A stretch of 64,000 nucleotides of DNA from Candidatus Thiodictyon syntrophicum (lineage in GTDB: Bacteria > Pseudomonadota > Gammaproteobacteria > Chromatiales > Chromatiaceae). The notes below the pieces were generated by a model. That model saw only the letters and a list, made by a program, of their open reading frames with translations, was not told where the DNA came from and did not search any database. The position numbers were made by a program, and so were the translations under genes. The stretch spans positions 1,145,501 to 1,209,500 of the forward strand of contig NZ_CP020370.1 in the NCBI RefSeq assembly GCF_002813775.1, written 5' to 3'. This document shows positions 54,106-61,353 of this stretch, one piece after another (the stretch's first letter is position 1; the number at the start of each line of letters is the position of its first letter).

Positions 54106-54744
54106 CTAGATCGCGATGCGCAACTCGCTCGGCAGCGGCGGCAGGGTGTCGCCCGCGGTGCGTCCGCTGCGCCCGCCGGCCGCGATGCTGCCGGACACCC
54201 ATTGAAAGAACTGGGCGAACAGCGAGCCGTCCAGCGTGTCGAGCGATACCACCGTGTCGGTGAGTTCGCGCAGGACATCGACCCGCGCCTTGGGTCCGGC
54301 CGCGCAGGCCACGATGCGGGCAAAGTTGCGCTGCTTGACCGCCGCCGTGGCCTCCTTGTAGGCCTGGGTATCCGAGGGCGCGCCGTCGGTCATCACAAAA
54401 ACCATGGGGCGCCAGTCCCCGTGCTGGGTTTCACTGCCGCGGCGCAGGTCCCGGTCGACCCGCTGGACCAACAGATTCAGGGCGGCGCCGAGAAAGGTGG
54501 CGCCCGAACCCGGAACCTCGATCTCGGGGATGCGCACCGCATCGAGCGGGGTTAGAGGGAAGACCTCACGCGCCTGCAGATCGAAGGTGATAAGCGACAG
54601 ATAGACCGTGTCCAGCGCGAAGGGGTCCCGTCGCAGTGCCTGTTCCATGGCCTTGAGTCCGACATTGAGGGCGTGGATCGGCTCCCCGCGCATCGACCCC
54701 GAGGTATCGACCAGGATATAGACGGGTAGTCGGCGCTCGCTCAT
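54106..54744 (-). CDS. TerY-type vWA protein (compact)
   Basis: This 212-residue vWA protein reads MSERRLPVYILVDTSGSMRG at the start, with a perfect DxSGS MIDAS, then TVYLSLITFDLQAREVFPLT, PGSGATFLGAALNLLVQRVD (the MIDAS threonine) and RPMVFVMTDGAPSDTQAYKE (the aspartate). It has the usual TerY length and lacks a zinc ribbon. The ATG at 54744 is chosen because it begins the family core; an ATG at 54765 is also possible. It lies between terB (46 bases upstream) and the ribbon-bearing TerY gene, so the order terB-terY-terY matches known Ter phosphorylation modules. Confidence 0.9.
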   Translation of the reverse strand: MSERRLPVYILVDTSGSMRGEPIHALNVGLKAMEQALRRDPFALDTVYLSLITFDLQAREVFPLTPLDAVRIPEIEVPGSGATFLGAALNLLVQRVDRDLRRGSETQHGDWRPMVFVMTDGAPSDTQAYKEATAAVKQRNFARIVACAAGPKARVDVLRELTDTVVSLDTLDGSLFAQFFQWVSGSIAAGGRSGRTAGDTLPPLPSELRIAI

Positions 54745-54811
54745 CGGGTCAGACACCGGCGACATTGATCTGCGGGGGCGGCGGGGGCAGGTCCCCCAGG
54801 CCCCCGATGTC

Positions 54812-55279
54812 CTACTTGGTCGGGAGAAACTCGCTCGGCTCCAGCCCGAGTTCGTGGCAAATCCGCGTCACCGCACCACGTTCGTCCTCGTCGAAATTAC
54901 CGTCGGCCGCCGCGATCACGCAGCAGGCGCGTACCAGCAGGCGGGCCTCGGCGGGCTTCGACTTGATGCCGGAGACCACCCGCAGCGCCTCGGCCTCGCC
55001 GATCTGGGGATCGAACTCGTACTTGGCGCAGTGGGCCTCGAAGCCCTTGATTACCTCGCCGGAGTCGTAGAGCGACAGGACGTCGGAACTGTTCATGAAC
55101 GCCATCATCTTGCGCTTCTCGTCCGGGCTCACGACCCCATCGGCATTCGCGATGATCGCACAGCCGGCCGTGCAGGCGTTCATGAACGACTTGTTACGCA
55201 GGCGGGCCGCGTCATCCTTGAGGTTGGACCCCATTTCTTTCAGCTTATCCAACATACCTTGAAGCATGGGTGACACCAT
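54812..55279 (-). CDS. terB: TerB tellurite-resistance family protein
   Basis: TerB is a small all-helical, metal-binding cytoplasmic protein. The sequence has two pseudo-repeats, each with an acidic motif: CAIIANADGVVSPDEKRKMM (about 40-60) and CVIAAADGNFDEDERGAVTR (about 120-140), matching ADGxxxxxE. The N-terminus is amphipathic (MLDKLKEMGSNLKDDAARLR). Three in-frame ATGs (55279, 55267, 55258) are possible; the first is taken, but none has a good ribosome-binding site. It is the first gene of the minus-strand Ter operon and is divergent from the phosphoribosyltransferase gene. Confidence 0.88.
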   Translation of the reverse strand: MVSPMLQGMLDKLKEMGSNLKDDAARLRNKSFMNACTAGCAIIANADGVVSPDEKRKMMAFMNSSDVLSLYDSGEVIKGFEAHCAKYEFDPQIGEAEALRVVSGIKSKPAEARLLVRACCVIAAADGNFDEDERGAVTRICHELGLEPSEFLPTK

Positions 55280-55522
55280 AGTTAACAAATGATTAACCCG
55301 GATTAATCTAATCAGGGTTCGGCGCGACGGTCAAAGTAGTCCGTCCCCAGGGGCTCGTCAAGCCTGGGCATATGACAATTGTGTCACCTCCTCGCCGTTG
55401 CAACCGCGACATCTTCGTGTATCGTCGTGCCGGCGCCGAAGCCACTAGTGAGACCATCAGTCGCCCGATCCGATCCCAAGACGCCATCAACCATCTGACT
55501 GTCGGCCCGAGGGGCCCGCTCG
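55280..55522. promoter_or_regulatory. Divergent promoter region between terB and the biosynthetic operon
   Basis: This 243-base spacer is the only gap between the minus-strand Ter operon and the plus-strand biosynthetic operon, so both promoters should lie here. Near terB it is AT-rich, with an imperfect dyad GATTAACCCGGATTAATC at 55291-55308; near the middle is GCATATGACAATTGTGTCAC. No dispersed repeat invades it, unlike most gaps in the window. Specific -35/-10 boxes were not assigned. Confidence 0.45.
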
Positions 55523-56677
55523 ATGCAATACGCCTTCACGATCCCCGGCGGTACCCTGCGCATCGCGACCGAACGCGAGGAGTTGCCCCTGCGGCAGTTG
55601 CTCGGCTTCGCCGCCCGGGCCAACCCGCGCCGCCCCTTCCTCTTCGTATCCAAGGTGTTGGGGCGCCATATTCCGTGCCGGCCGGCAACGATGCGTGACA
55701 CCTATCGGCGCCTCGCCGCCCCGCTGCTGGATGTCCCAGGCCCGGTGTGGGTCATCGGTTTGGCGGAGACGGCGACCGGGCTTGGCGCCGGGATCGCCGA
55801 CAGCCTGGCCCGCGGGAGCGGGCGCCACGACATCGGCTTCCAGCACACCACGCGGCTGCCGCTCGCCGCGGCGCCCATGCTAACCTTTGAGGAGGCCCAC
55901 TCCCACGCCCCGACCCACCTGCTGCATCATCCCATGCCCGCGCTGGCGGACCACTTCGCCACCGCGCGCACCCTGGTGATCGTCGATGACGAGATCTCGA
56001 CCGGGCAGTCGGTCCGCCGACTTGCCGAACAGGTCCGACCTTGGATGCCCAGGCTGTCTCTGATCGTGCTGGTCAGCCTGGTCAACTGGCTGGATGCCCC
56101 GGCACGGGAGCGGATTGCAGGCGCCCTCGCCGCCCCGTCAGGGTCTCGCCGGGTCGTGTGGTGCAGTCTCCTGGACGGGCAATTCGTCTTCACGCCGACG
56201 CCGGGGACCAGGCCCGCCGCGCTGCCGGCCGACGTGGCGGCACGCCGGCCCGGGTGGGCGGCCCGCGCGGACCAGGGACGCCGCGGTTTGCTGATGCCGG
56301 CCGGCGGGTCGCGTCCCCCGACCCTGGCGCTCCCTCCGGCGGCCGCCTCGCGCGCCCTGGCCGTCATCGGGACCGGGGAGTGCGCCTTCGCGCCCTTTCT
56401 GGCTGCCGAGGGGCTGGAACTGGCCGGCCTGGACGTCACCTTTCAAACGACCTCCCGGTCACCGGTCTTGCCGGGCGGCGCGGTCGTTGATTCCGTCGCC
56501 TGCCCCGATCCCTATGGCGAAGGCGTCGGTTATTACCTCCACAATCCACCCGGGGCGCAGCGGCTCGCCATCGCACTCTACGAAGACCCGCTGGCCTGCG
56601 CGGACCCGCACCCGGGGCTGGACTGGCTGCGTTACCCGATCCCAGAGGTCCGCCATGGTCCGGCGGGGATCCCATGA
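55523..56677 (+). CDS. Ter-module phosphoribosyltransferase with TRSP domain
   Basis: The 384-residue protein combines an orotate-type phosphoribosyltransferase domain (PRTase_2) with a C-terminal TRSP domain. The PRPP-binding loop is TLVIVDDEISTG (about 150-161), and GLAETATGLGAGIADSL is the pyrophosphate loop region. The TRSP part begins near 270 (ALAVIGTGECAFAPFLAAEG), with FQTTSRSPVLPGGAVVDSVA and a YGEGVGYYLHNPP motif. The start has GAGGGG at good spacing. Family knowledge: in Ter loci this enzyme is predicted to attach a ribosyl phosphate to a base-like substrate. Its stop overlaps the HAD gene by 4 bases. Confidence 0.9.
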   Translation: MQYAFTIPGGTLRIATEREELPLRQLLGFAARANPRRPFLFVSKVLGRHIPCRPATMRDTYRRLAAPLLDVPGPVWVIGLAETATGLGAGIADSLARGSGRHDIGFQHTTRLPLAAAPMLTFEEAHSHAPTHLLHHPMPALADHFATARTLVIVDDEISTGQSVRRLAEQVRPWMPRLSLIVLVSLVNWLDAPARERIAGALAAPSGSRRVVWCSLLDGQFVFTPTPGTRPAALPADVAARRPGWAARADQGRRGLLMPAGGSRPPTLALPPAAASRALAVIGTGECAFAPFLAAEGLELAGLDVTFQTTSRSPVLPGGAVVDSVACPDPYGEGVGYYLHNPPGAQRLAIALYEDPLACADPHPGLDWLRYPIPEVRHGPAGIP

Positions 56678-57429
56678 CCCGGGCCATCACCGTCTTCACC
56701 GACCTGGACGACACCCTGTTTCAGACCGCGGCGAAGGCGCGCGCCCTGGCCGGGCGTCACGGCGGCGGCGCGGCGGCCCTGACGGCGGCTGCCCATGACC
56801 GGGCCGGTGCGCCGCTCTCCTTTCACACCCCGGCCCAGTTGGCCCTGCTGGACCTGCTGCTCGGTTGCGAGGTCATTCCGGTGACCGGGCGCAATCGCAG
56901 CGCCTTGGATCGCGTCACCAGCCCGGTCTTTCGCGACTGTCGCATCACCAGCCACGGCGCCGTCCTCTATGGTCCGGACGGTGAGGTCTTGCCGTCCTGG
57001 CGGGAACGGTTGGCGGCCGGCACCGCCGCCAGCGGGCCGGCGATGCAGGCCCTGGCCGCGACGGTGGCGGCCCTGATCGACGGCGCCGGGCTCGCGCTGC
57101 GGGTGCGCGTCATCGAGGACGCGGGGGTCCCCGTCTATGTCTCGATCAAAGGGGATGGACCGGCCCTGGATCGGGCGGAGACCCTGGTACGCGAGCGCGG
57201 CGGCGAGCGATGGCGGCTGCACCGCAACGGCCGCAACCTCGCCGCCTTGCCCCCCTTTGCCGACAAGCGGGCGGCGGTGGCGCACCTCATGGACATCAAG
57301 CGGACGCTCGATCCAACCCGGACCTTCCTGGGGATCGGCGACAGTGTCTCGGACCTGGGCTTCATGACCCTCTGCGACTTTGCCATGGTGCCGTGTCGCA
57401 CCCAAATCCATGACGCGTGCTGGCCATGA
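56674..57429 (+). CDS. HAD-family phosphatase of the Ter biosynthetic module
   Basis: This Cof-like HAD hydrolase would remove a phosphate from the pathway intermediate. The 251 residues have catalytic motif I FTDLDDTLF (D10, D12), motif II VIPVTGRNRSALDRV, a cap domain, the late lysine in FADKRAAVAHLMDI and motif IV GIGDSVSDLGFM. It overlaps the previous gene by 4 bases (ATGA) and the next by 4 (57426-57429), a sign of tight stoichiometric control. The final residues YRCxTQIH-like end just after PCRTQIHDACWP. The substrate is unknown. Confidence 0.9.
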   Translation: MTRAITVFTDLDDTLFQTAAKARALAGRHGGGAAALTAAAHDRAGAPLSFHTPAQLALLDLLLGCEVIPVTGRNRSALDRVTSPVFRDCRITSHGAVLYGPDGEVLPSWRERLAAGTAASGPAMQALAATVAALIDGAGLALRVRVIEDAGVPVYVSIKGDGPALDRAETLVRERGGERWRLHRNGRNLAALPPFADKRAAVAHLMDIKRTLDPTRTFLGIGDSVSDLGFMTLCDFAMVPCRTQIHDACWP

Positions 57430-58574
57430 CCCCGGACCGCGCCGAAGGCCTCGCGTGCGCCCCGTTCAGCGGCAGCTATGCGCCGGCGGACTGCGAGTTC
57501 CTGCTCAAGCCGATCCGGCTCGCGCCCACCCCGGTGGCCCTGAAGGAACGGATGATCCAAGGCGCCATCCGCCATTACTCGGAGATGTTGGCCCCCGAGT
57601 CACTGCCGCCGCCCGCCTATCTGGAACTGTTTCGCGCCCTCACCCAGACCCACGCCGAGCGCCTGGGCCGCGAAATCCTGTCGCTGGCCGCCTACATCGC
57701 CCGCACCCGCGTCGCCCCGCTCACGGTGGTCTCGCTCGCCCGGGCCGGGACCCCGATCGGCGCCCTGTTGACCCGGGCCCTGGGCGCGCGCCTGGGCATT
57801 GCGGCCCGCCATTACTCGATCTCGATCATCCGCGACCGCGGGATCGACACCAACGCCCTGCGTTATCTGCTGCGGGTCGCCGCCCGCCCGGCCGCCGGCC
57901 TGGTGTTCGTCGACGGCTGGACCGCCAAAGGGGTCATCACCCGGGAGCTCAAGGCCGCCGTGGCGCGGTGGAACCGCACCGAGCCCGAGCACCTGGACGA
58001 CCGGCTCTATGTCCTGAGTGACCTCAGCGGGACGGCCGACGTGGCGGCCGGCTACGACGACTATGCGATTCCATCCGGTATCCTGAACGCGACCGTCTCC
58101 GGACTGGTGTCGCGCTCGGTGCTGAACCACCAGCTCGGGGCGGGCGATTTCCATGGTTGTGTCTTCTACGACCAGTTCGCCGCGGCGGACCACTCGACCT
58201 GGTTCCTCGACCAGGTCGCCGCGACCTTCGATGCGGCTAAGATCCAGGACCTCACGCTCGAGGCGCGGGCGGCGCGGGGCCGCCAGACCCGGGAATGGCT
58301 GCGCGCCTGCATGGCGCGCACCGGCATCGCCGATCAGAACCTGATCAAGCCCGGGGTCGCCGAGGCGACCCGGGTGCTCTTGCGCCGGGTCCCGGAACGA
58401 CTGCTGCTGCGCGATCCCGGCGACGCCGAGGTGCGCCACCTGGTCGAGCTGGCAGAGGCGCGCGGGGTGCCCATCAGCCTGGAGCCGACGATGCCGTTGC
58501 GGGCCGCCGCCATCATCCATTCACACGGTGACGCCACTGGCCGCACCGCTTCCGCCAGGAGCAACGAACCATGA
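57426..58574 (+). CDS. StiP-type phosphoribosyltransferase with PELOTA RNA-binding domain
   Basis: The ATG at 57426 overlaps the HAD stop (ATGA), so the upstream start at 57417 is rejected. The 382 residues comprise a StiP/PRTase_1 core (FSGSYAPADCEFLLKPIRLA, MIQGAIRHYSEMLAPES, VVSLARAGTPIGALLTRALG, RHYSISIIRDRGIDTNALRY, GLVFVDGWTAKGVITRELK) and a C-terminal PELOTA-like domain (about 275-365; LIKPGVAEATRVLLRRVPER, VELAEARGVPISLEP). FVDGWTAKG is the PRPP loop. Older annotation calls this a cysteine protease, but the Aravind-group analysis of Ter systems identified a phosphoribosyltransferase. PELOTA domains bind RNA, which hints at a modified-nucleotide or RNA substrate. Confidence 0.9.
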   Translation: MTPDRAEGLACAPFSGSYAPADCEFLLKPIRLAPTPVALKERMIQGAIRHYSEMLAPESLPPPAYLELFRALTQTHAERLGREILSLAAYIARTRVAPLTVVSLARAGTPIGALLTRALGARLGIAARHYSISIIRDRGIDTNALRYLLRVAARPAAGLVFVDGWTAKGVITRELKAAVARWNRTEPEHLDDRLYVLSDLSGTADVAAGYDDYAIPSGILNATVSGLVSRSVLNHQLGAGDFHGCVFYDQFAAADHSTWFLDQVAATFDAAKIQDLTLEARAARGRQTREWLRACMARTGIADQNLIKPGVAEATRVLLRRVPERLLLRDPGDAEVRHLVELAEARGVPISLEPTMPLRAAAIIHSHGDATGRTASARSNEP

Positions 58575-59509
58575 ATCGCGCCTTAGACCCCAGGGCGGCG
58601 CCCGAGCGCCGCGACGCCCAACCGTCCTATCTCAGACTCGGGGCCTCGCTCTACATGCCGGCCACCCGGGCGGACCTGCCGGCACTGCTCAACGGACACA
58701 AACTGTTCGGCCTGCGCTCACTTGTGGTCTGTACCGAGGACGCCGTGCACGCCCGCGACCTGGGGCGCGCCCTGGCCAACCTGCGCGAGGCACTGCCCCG
58801 GTTGGAGTCACAGGGACCCTTGCGTTTTCTGCGCCCCCGTAACCCGGAGATCCTGGCCGAGATGGTCGCGATGCACGGGATCGAGCGGATGGATGGGGTG
58901 TGCCTCCCCAAGGTCGACGAGCACAACCTGGGTGACTATCTGGAGGCCCTAACCCCGGCCGGGCACCTCGCGATCATGCCGATCGTCGAAACGGAGGTCG
59001 CCTTCTGCCGTGACCGCCTGCGTCGACTGCGGGTGCGACTGGACGCCGTCCGCGAGCGCGTGGTCTGCGTACGCATCGGCGGCAACGACCTGCTCCACCT
59101 GCTCGGCATCCGGCGACCCAAGGACTTGACCGCTTACGACACGCCCCTGCGGCGGGTGATCGATGACCTGATCATCGAGTTTCGCGGGCATGGTTACGAC
59201 CTGTCGGCGCCGGTCTTCGAGCACCTGGATCGCCCCCAGGTGCTGGCCCGCGAGCTGGAATTGGACCTGGTCCACGGGTTGATCGCGAAAACGGCGATCC
59301 ACCCGACACAGGTCGGCCCGATCGAGGCCGCCTATGCGGTGCCGCCGGGAGAGACCGCGCTGGCGCGCGCCGTCCTCGCGCCGGAGGCGGTCGGCGTGTT
59401 TCGTCTGAACGGCCAGATGGCCGAGCCGACCACCCACAGCCGGTGGGCGGCCCGCACGCTCGCCCGGTTCGGTGCCTACGGGTTGCGGCCAAACCCGGGG
59501 GACGCTTGA
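58571..59509 (+). CDS. C-C bond lyase of the TIM-barrel fold (HpcH/HpaI-like), Ter module
   Basis: The 312-residue enzyme resembles citrate-lyase beta/HpcH aldolases: LRLGASLYMPATRADLPALL at the N-terminus, SLVVCTEDAVHARDLGRAL (metal-site Glu), LRFLRPRNPEIL, GVCLPKVDEHNLGDYLEALT (the KxD/E barrel strand), AIMPIVETEVAFCRDRL, VCVRIGGNDLLHLLGIRR and GLIAKTAIHPTQVGPIEAAY. It would make or break a carbon-carbon bond in a Ter-linked metabolite. It overlaps the StiP gene by 4 bases and is the last gene of the operon. The ATP-grasp ligase that usually completes this module was not found in the window. Confidence 0.9.
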   Translation: MNRALDPRAAPERRDAQPSYLRLGASLYMPATRADLPALLNGHKLFGLRSLVVCTEDAVHARDLGRALANLREALPRLESQGPLRFLRPRNPEILAEMVAMHGIERMDGVCLPKVDEHNLGDYLEALTPAGHLAIMPIVETEVAFCRDRLRRLRVRLDAVRERVVCVRIGGNDLLHLLGIRRPKDLTAYDTPLRRVIDDLIIEFRGHGYDLSAPVFEHLDRPQVLARELELDLVHGLIAKTAIHPTQVGPIEAAYAVPPGETALARAVLAPEAVGVFRLNGQMAEPTTHSRWAARTLARFGAYGLRPNPGDA

Positions 59510-59589
59510 GTCCCGGTCTGTCGGACACCGGGCGTGCAGTGGTTCGCCTGGTGGTGTCCCGGCGGTTTGCGTTACCCAAGAAAGAGTGG

Positions 59590-59716
59590 TTTAGCCGCAA
59601 ATGGACACAAATAATCAGAGACCTGGCTTTCGCTGCATGTTCACCGTCCGGGTAACGACCGCGACGATGCTAACCAGCAGAGTTATTCGCGCTGATTTGC
59701 GTTCATTTGCGGCCAA
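59590..59716. repeat. MITE-like element R7, copy 2
   Basis: TTTAGCCGCAAATGGACACA starts the element, CGCTGCATGTTCACCGTCCG lies in the interior, and GCGTTCATTTGCGGCCAAAT ends it. Copy 1 is at 47618-47756 in the same orientation. It fills most of the 309-base gap after the C-C lyase gene; the remaining 59717-59818 shows nothing recognisable. Confidence 0.75.
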
Positions 59717-59818
59717 ATATTCTTTTCCGGTGTACTGGTGCCGGGAAACGCCGCCCGCTCCGCAGGGCGCGGGAGGCCCTGATTTCCTGCTTCCCGCCGC
59801 GCCCCTGAGGAGGCCGGC

Positions 59819-60148
59819 TCAGCGGTCCTTCAACTCGGCGATCCGGTCTTCATAGGCGCCGACGATGCAGCCGCGCGCATCGCTGGACTTCCAGCAGTCA
59901 TCGCGTCCCTTGACCCAGCCCCGCTGCTCGGCCTTGAGCACCCGCTGCTCCCGCGCCGGGGTGTTCTTGAGGACCAGGGTATAAAGTTGGCTCAGGCTCC
60001 GGTCCAGGCTGGCCAGTTCGGCATCCTTGCAGATGAGTTTCTCGGCCTCGTGGGTGGCCTTGGCACAGTTGAAGCTTGGGCTCGCGGCGAGCGCGGACTG
60101 GCCGGTGAAGACGGCCGCGACGAGGATGGGAACGAGCGTCAGACGCAT
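59819..60148 (-). CDS. LprI-family (DUF1311) secreted protein
   Basis: The 109-residue protein has a Sec signal (MRLTLVPILVAAVFTGQSAL then A) and the DUF1311 pattern: SFNCAKATHEAEKLICKDAE, LASLDRSLSQLYTLVLKNTP and AEQRGWVKGRDDCWKSSDAR, ending CIVGAYEDRIAELK. Four conserved cysteines (SFNC, LIC, DDC, GC) would form two disulfides. LprI-type proteins inhibit lysozyme in mycobacteria; in Proteobacteria the role is mostly unknown. It is monocistronic. Confidence 0.88.
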   Translation of the reverse strand: MRLTLVPILVAAVFTGQSALAASPSFNCAKATHEAEKLICKDAELASLDRSLSQLYTLVLKNTPAREQRVLKAEQRGWVKGRDDCWKSSDARGCIVGAYEDRIAELKDR

Positions 60149-60317
60149 GGTGGCACTCCTGGTGGCTTACAGTGGTTGGGGTTGGAGAACATGCCGATCT
60201 TGAACTGCGGCGGGTACTTGATCAACTCCTCCAGATGCCGGCCCGCCGCGGCGCCGACCGGAACCGCCGGTTCCGGCCACCGCAGTGCCCTCTGTATCGG
60301 GTGATCTGTCTGAACGG

Positions 60318-60566
60318 CCGGGGAAGGAGCGCGGCATCGAGGTCAAGGGCCGGGTCGGCACCGACGCGATCGAGTTGACCCCCAACGCACGGGCGCGCGC
60401 CTGCAACCTGCGCGGGCGCTACTGGCTCTCTGCCGTCCTCGACTGCGGCAGCGCCCGCCCGCGGCTCTTTCGCGTCCAGGACCCCTTCGGCCAACTCCTC
60501 GCCCGCGCCCAGGGCGGCGTCCTGATCAACTACGGCGACATCGTTCGCTGTGCCGACAGTGGGTGA
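60318..60566 (+). pseudogene. DUF3883 (NO VEIN-type) C-terminal fragment
   Basis: The frame reads RPGKERGIEVKGRVGTDAIE, LTPNARARACNLRGRYWLSA, VLDCGSARPRLFRVQDPFGQ and GGVLINYGDIVRCAD before the stop. IEVKGR followed by an LT/NE..A helix and a YWL-VL strand is the DUF3883 core, a restriction-endonuclease-like fold appended to helicases and other defence proteins. No start or helicase part is present; 60149-60317 shows nothing coding. It is read as the 3' stub of a lost defence gene. Confidence 0.5.
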
Positions 60567-60614
60567 GAGGAGTCGGGGCGTCCCGTCCCGACGCCATCGT
60601 CTCCGGGGTGTGGC

Positions 60615-60862
60615 GCCCGCCCATGTCACGCCCCTTCAGGGCTAAACAGGGTTCTACGGATGACCCAGGGCGTTGCCCTGGGCTGGTATGTCGCGCCCCT
60701 TCGGGGCTGAGGGCTCGTTTCCGCCATGGGCATCGGATCAGCCGGGATTCGATGCCAACCAGGGGCCATCTTGACCCCAACGGGGTCACACATACCAGCA
60801 CAGGGCAACGCCCTGGGGGTGCGGATTAGAGTCTCCAGCCCTGAAAGGGCGTGACATAGGGC
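60615..60862. repeat. R6 palindrome mosaic, copy 3
   Basis: CATGTCACGCCCCTTCAGGG, CCCAGGGC-GCCCTGGG, GTCGCGCCCCTTCGGGGCT, GACCCCAACGGGGTCACACA and AGCCCTGAAAGGGCGTGACA appear in sequence, an expanded version of copies 1 and 2. It explains the gene-free interval 60567-61024. Confidence 0.65.
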
Positions 60863-61024
60863 CGCGCCCGAAACGCCCGGGTCCTGAGTCTCCGGACACG
60901 AAACGACAGACGATTTTGTTGATGTCGACGAAATGGTCGATGCGAACACAGCGCTGCGGCTCCTTGCCGGCCGCCGGACAGGGTGCTAACGTGCCGAAGA
61001 TAATAGTGAAGACCTGAGACAGCC

Positions 61025-61300
61025 ATGGTTCCAACATCACACTCATCAGCCGTCAAAGTGGTCGGTGCCAAGGGCCAGATCTCGCTCGGCAGGCAGTACG
61101 CGGGCCGCCAGGTGCTGGTCGAGGAGCAGGAGCCCGGCGTCTGGCTGGTACGCACCGTCACGGTCATACCGGACAATGAACGCTGGCTGCATCAGTCCCA
61201 GGCCGCGGCAGACCTGGAGCGGGCCTTGGCCTGGGCTGCCGTCAATCCGCCGGACGATGCCAATACCGAGCAGTTGTTGAAAGAGTTCCAAGAGCGCTAG
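61025..61300 (+). CDS. Small AbrB-like antitoxin-type protein
   Basis: The 91 residues read AVKVVGAKGQISLGRQYAGR then QVLVEEQEPGVWLVRTVTVI, a swapped-hairpin AbrB/SpoVT-like strand pair (KGQISLGR...V.VEE..PG.W), followed by PDNERWLHQSQAAADLERAL and AWAAVNPPDDANTEQLLKEF. This acidic C-terminal helix is where such antitoxins bind their toxin. No toxin gene follows; the next gene starts 53 bases on and is a DUF262 protein. It may be an orphan antitoxin. Confidence 0.6.
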   Translation: MVPTSHSSAVKVVGAKGQISLGRQYAGRQVLVEEQEPGVWLVRTVTVIPDNERWLHQSQAAADLERALAWAAVNPPDDANTEQLLKEFQER

Positions 61301-61353
61301 GTCAAGCTAGCCCTGGAAGTGGTAAGTCCCGAAATACTCATAAGGGAGATGAC

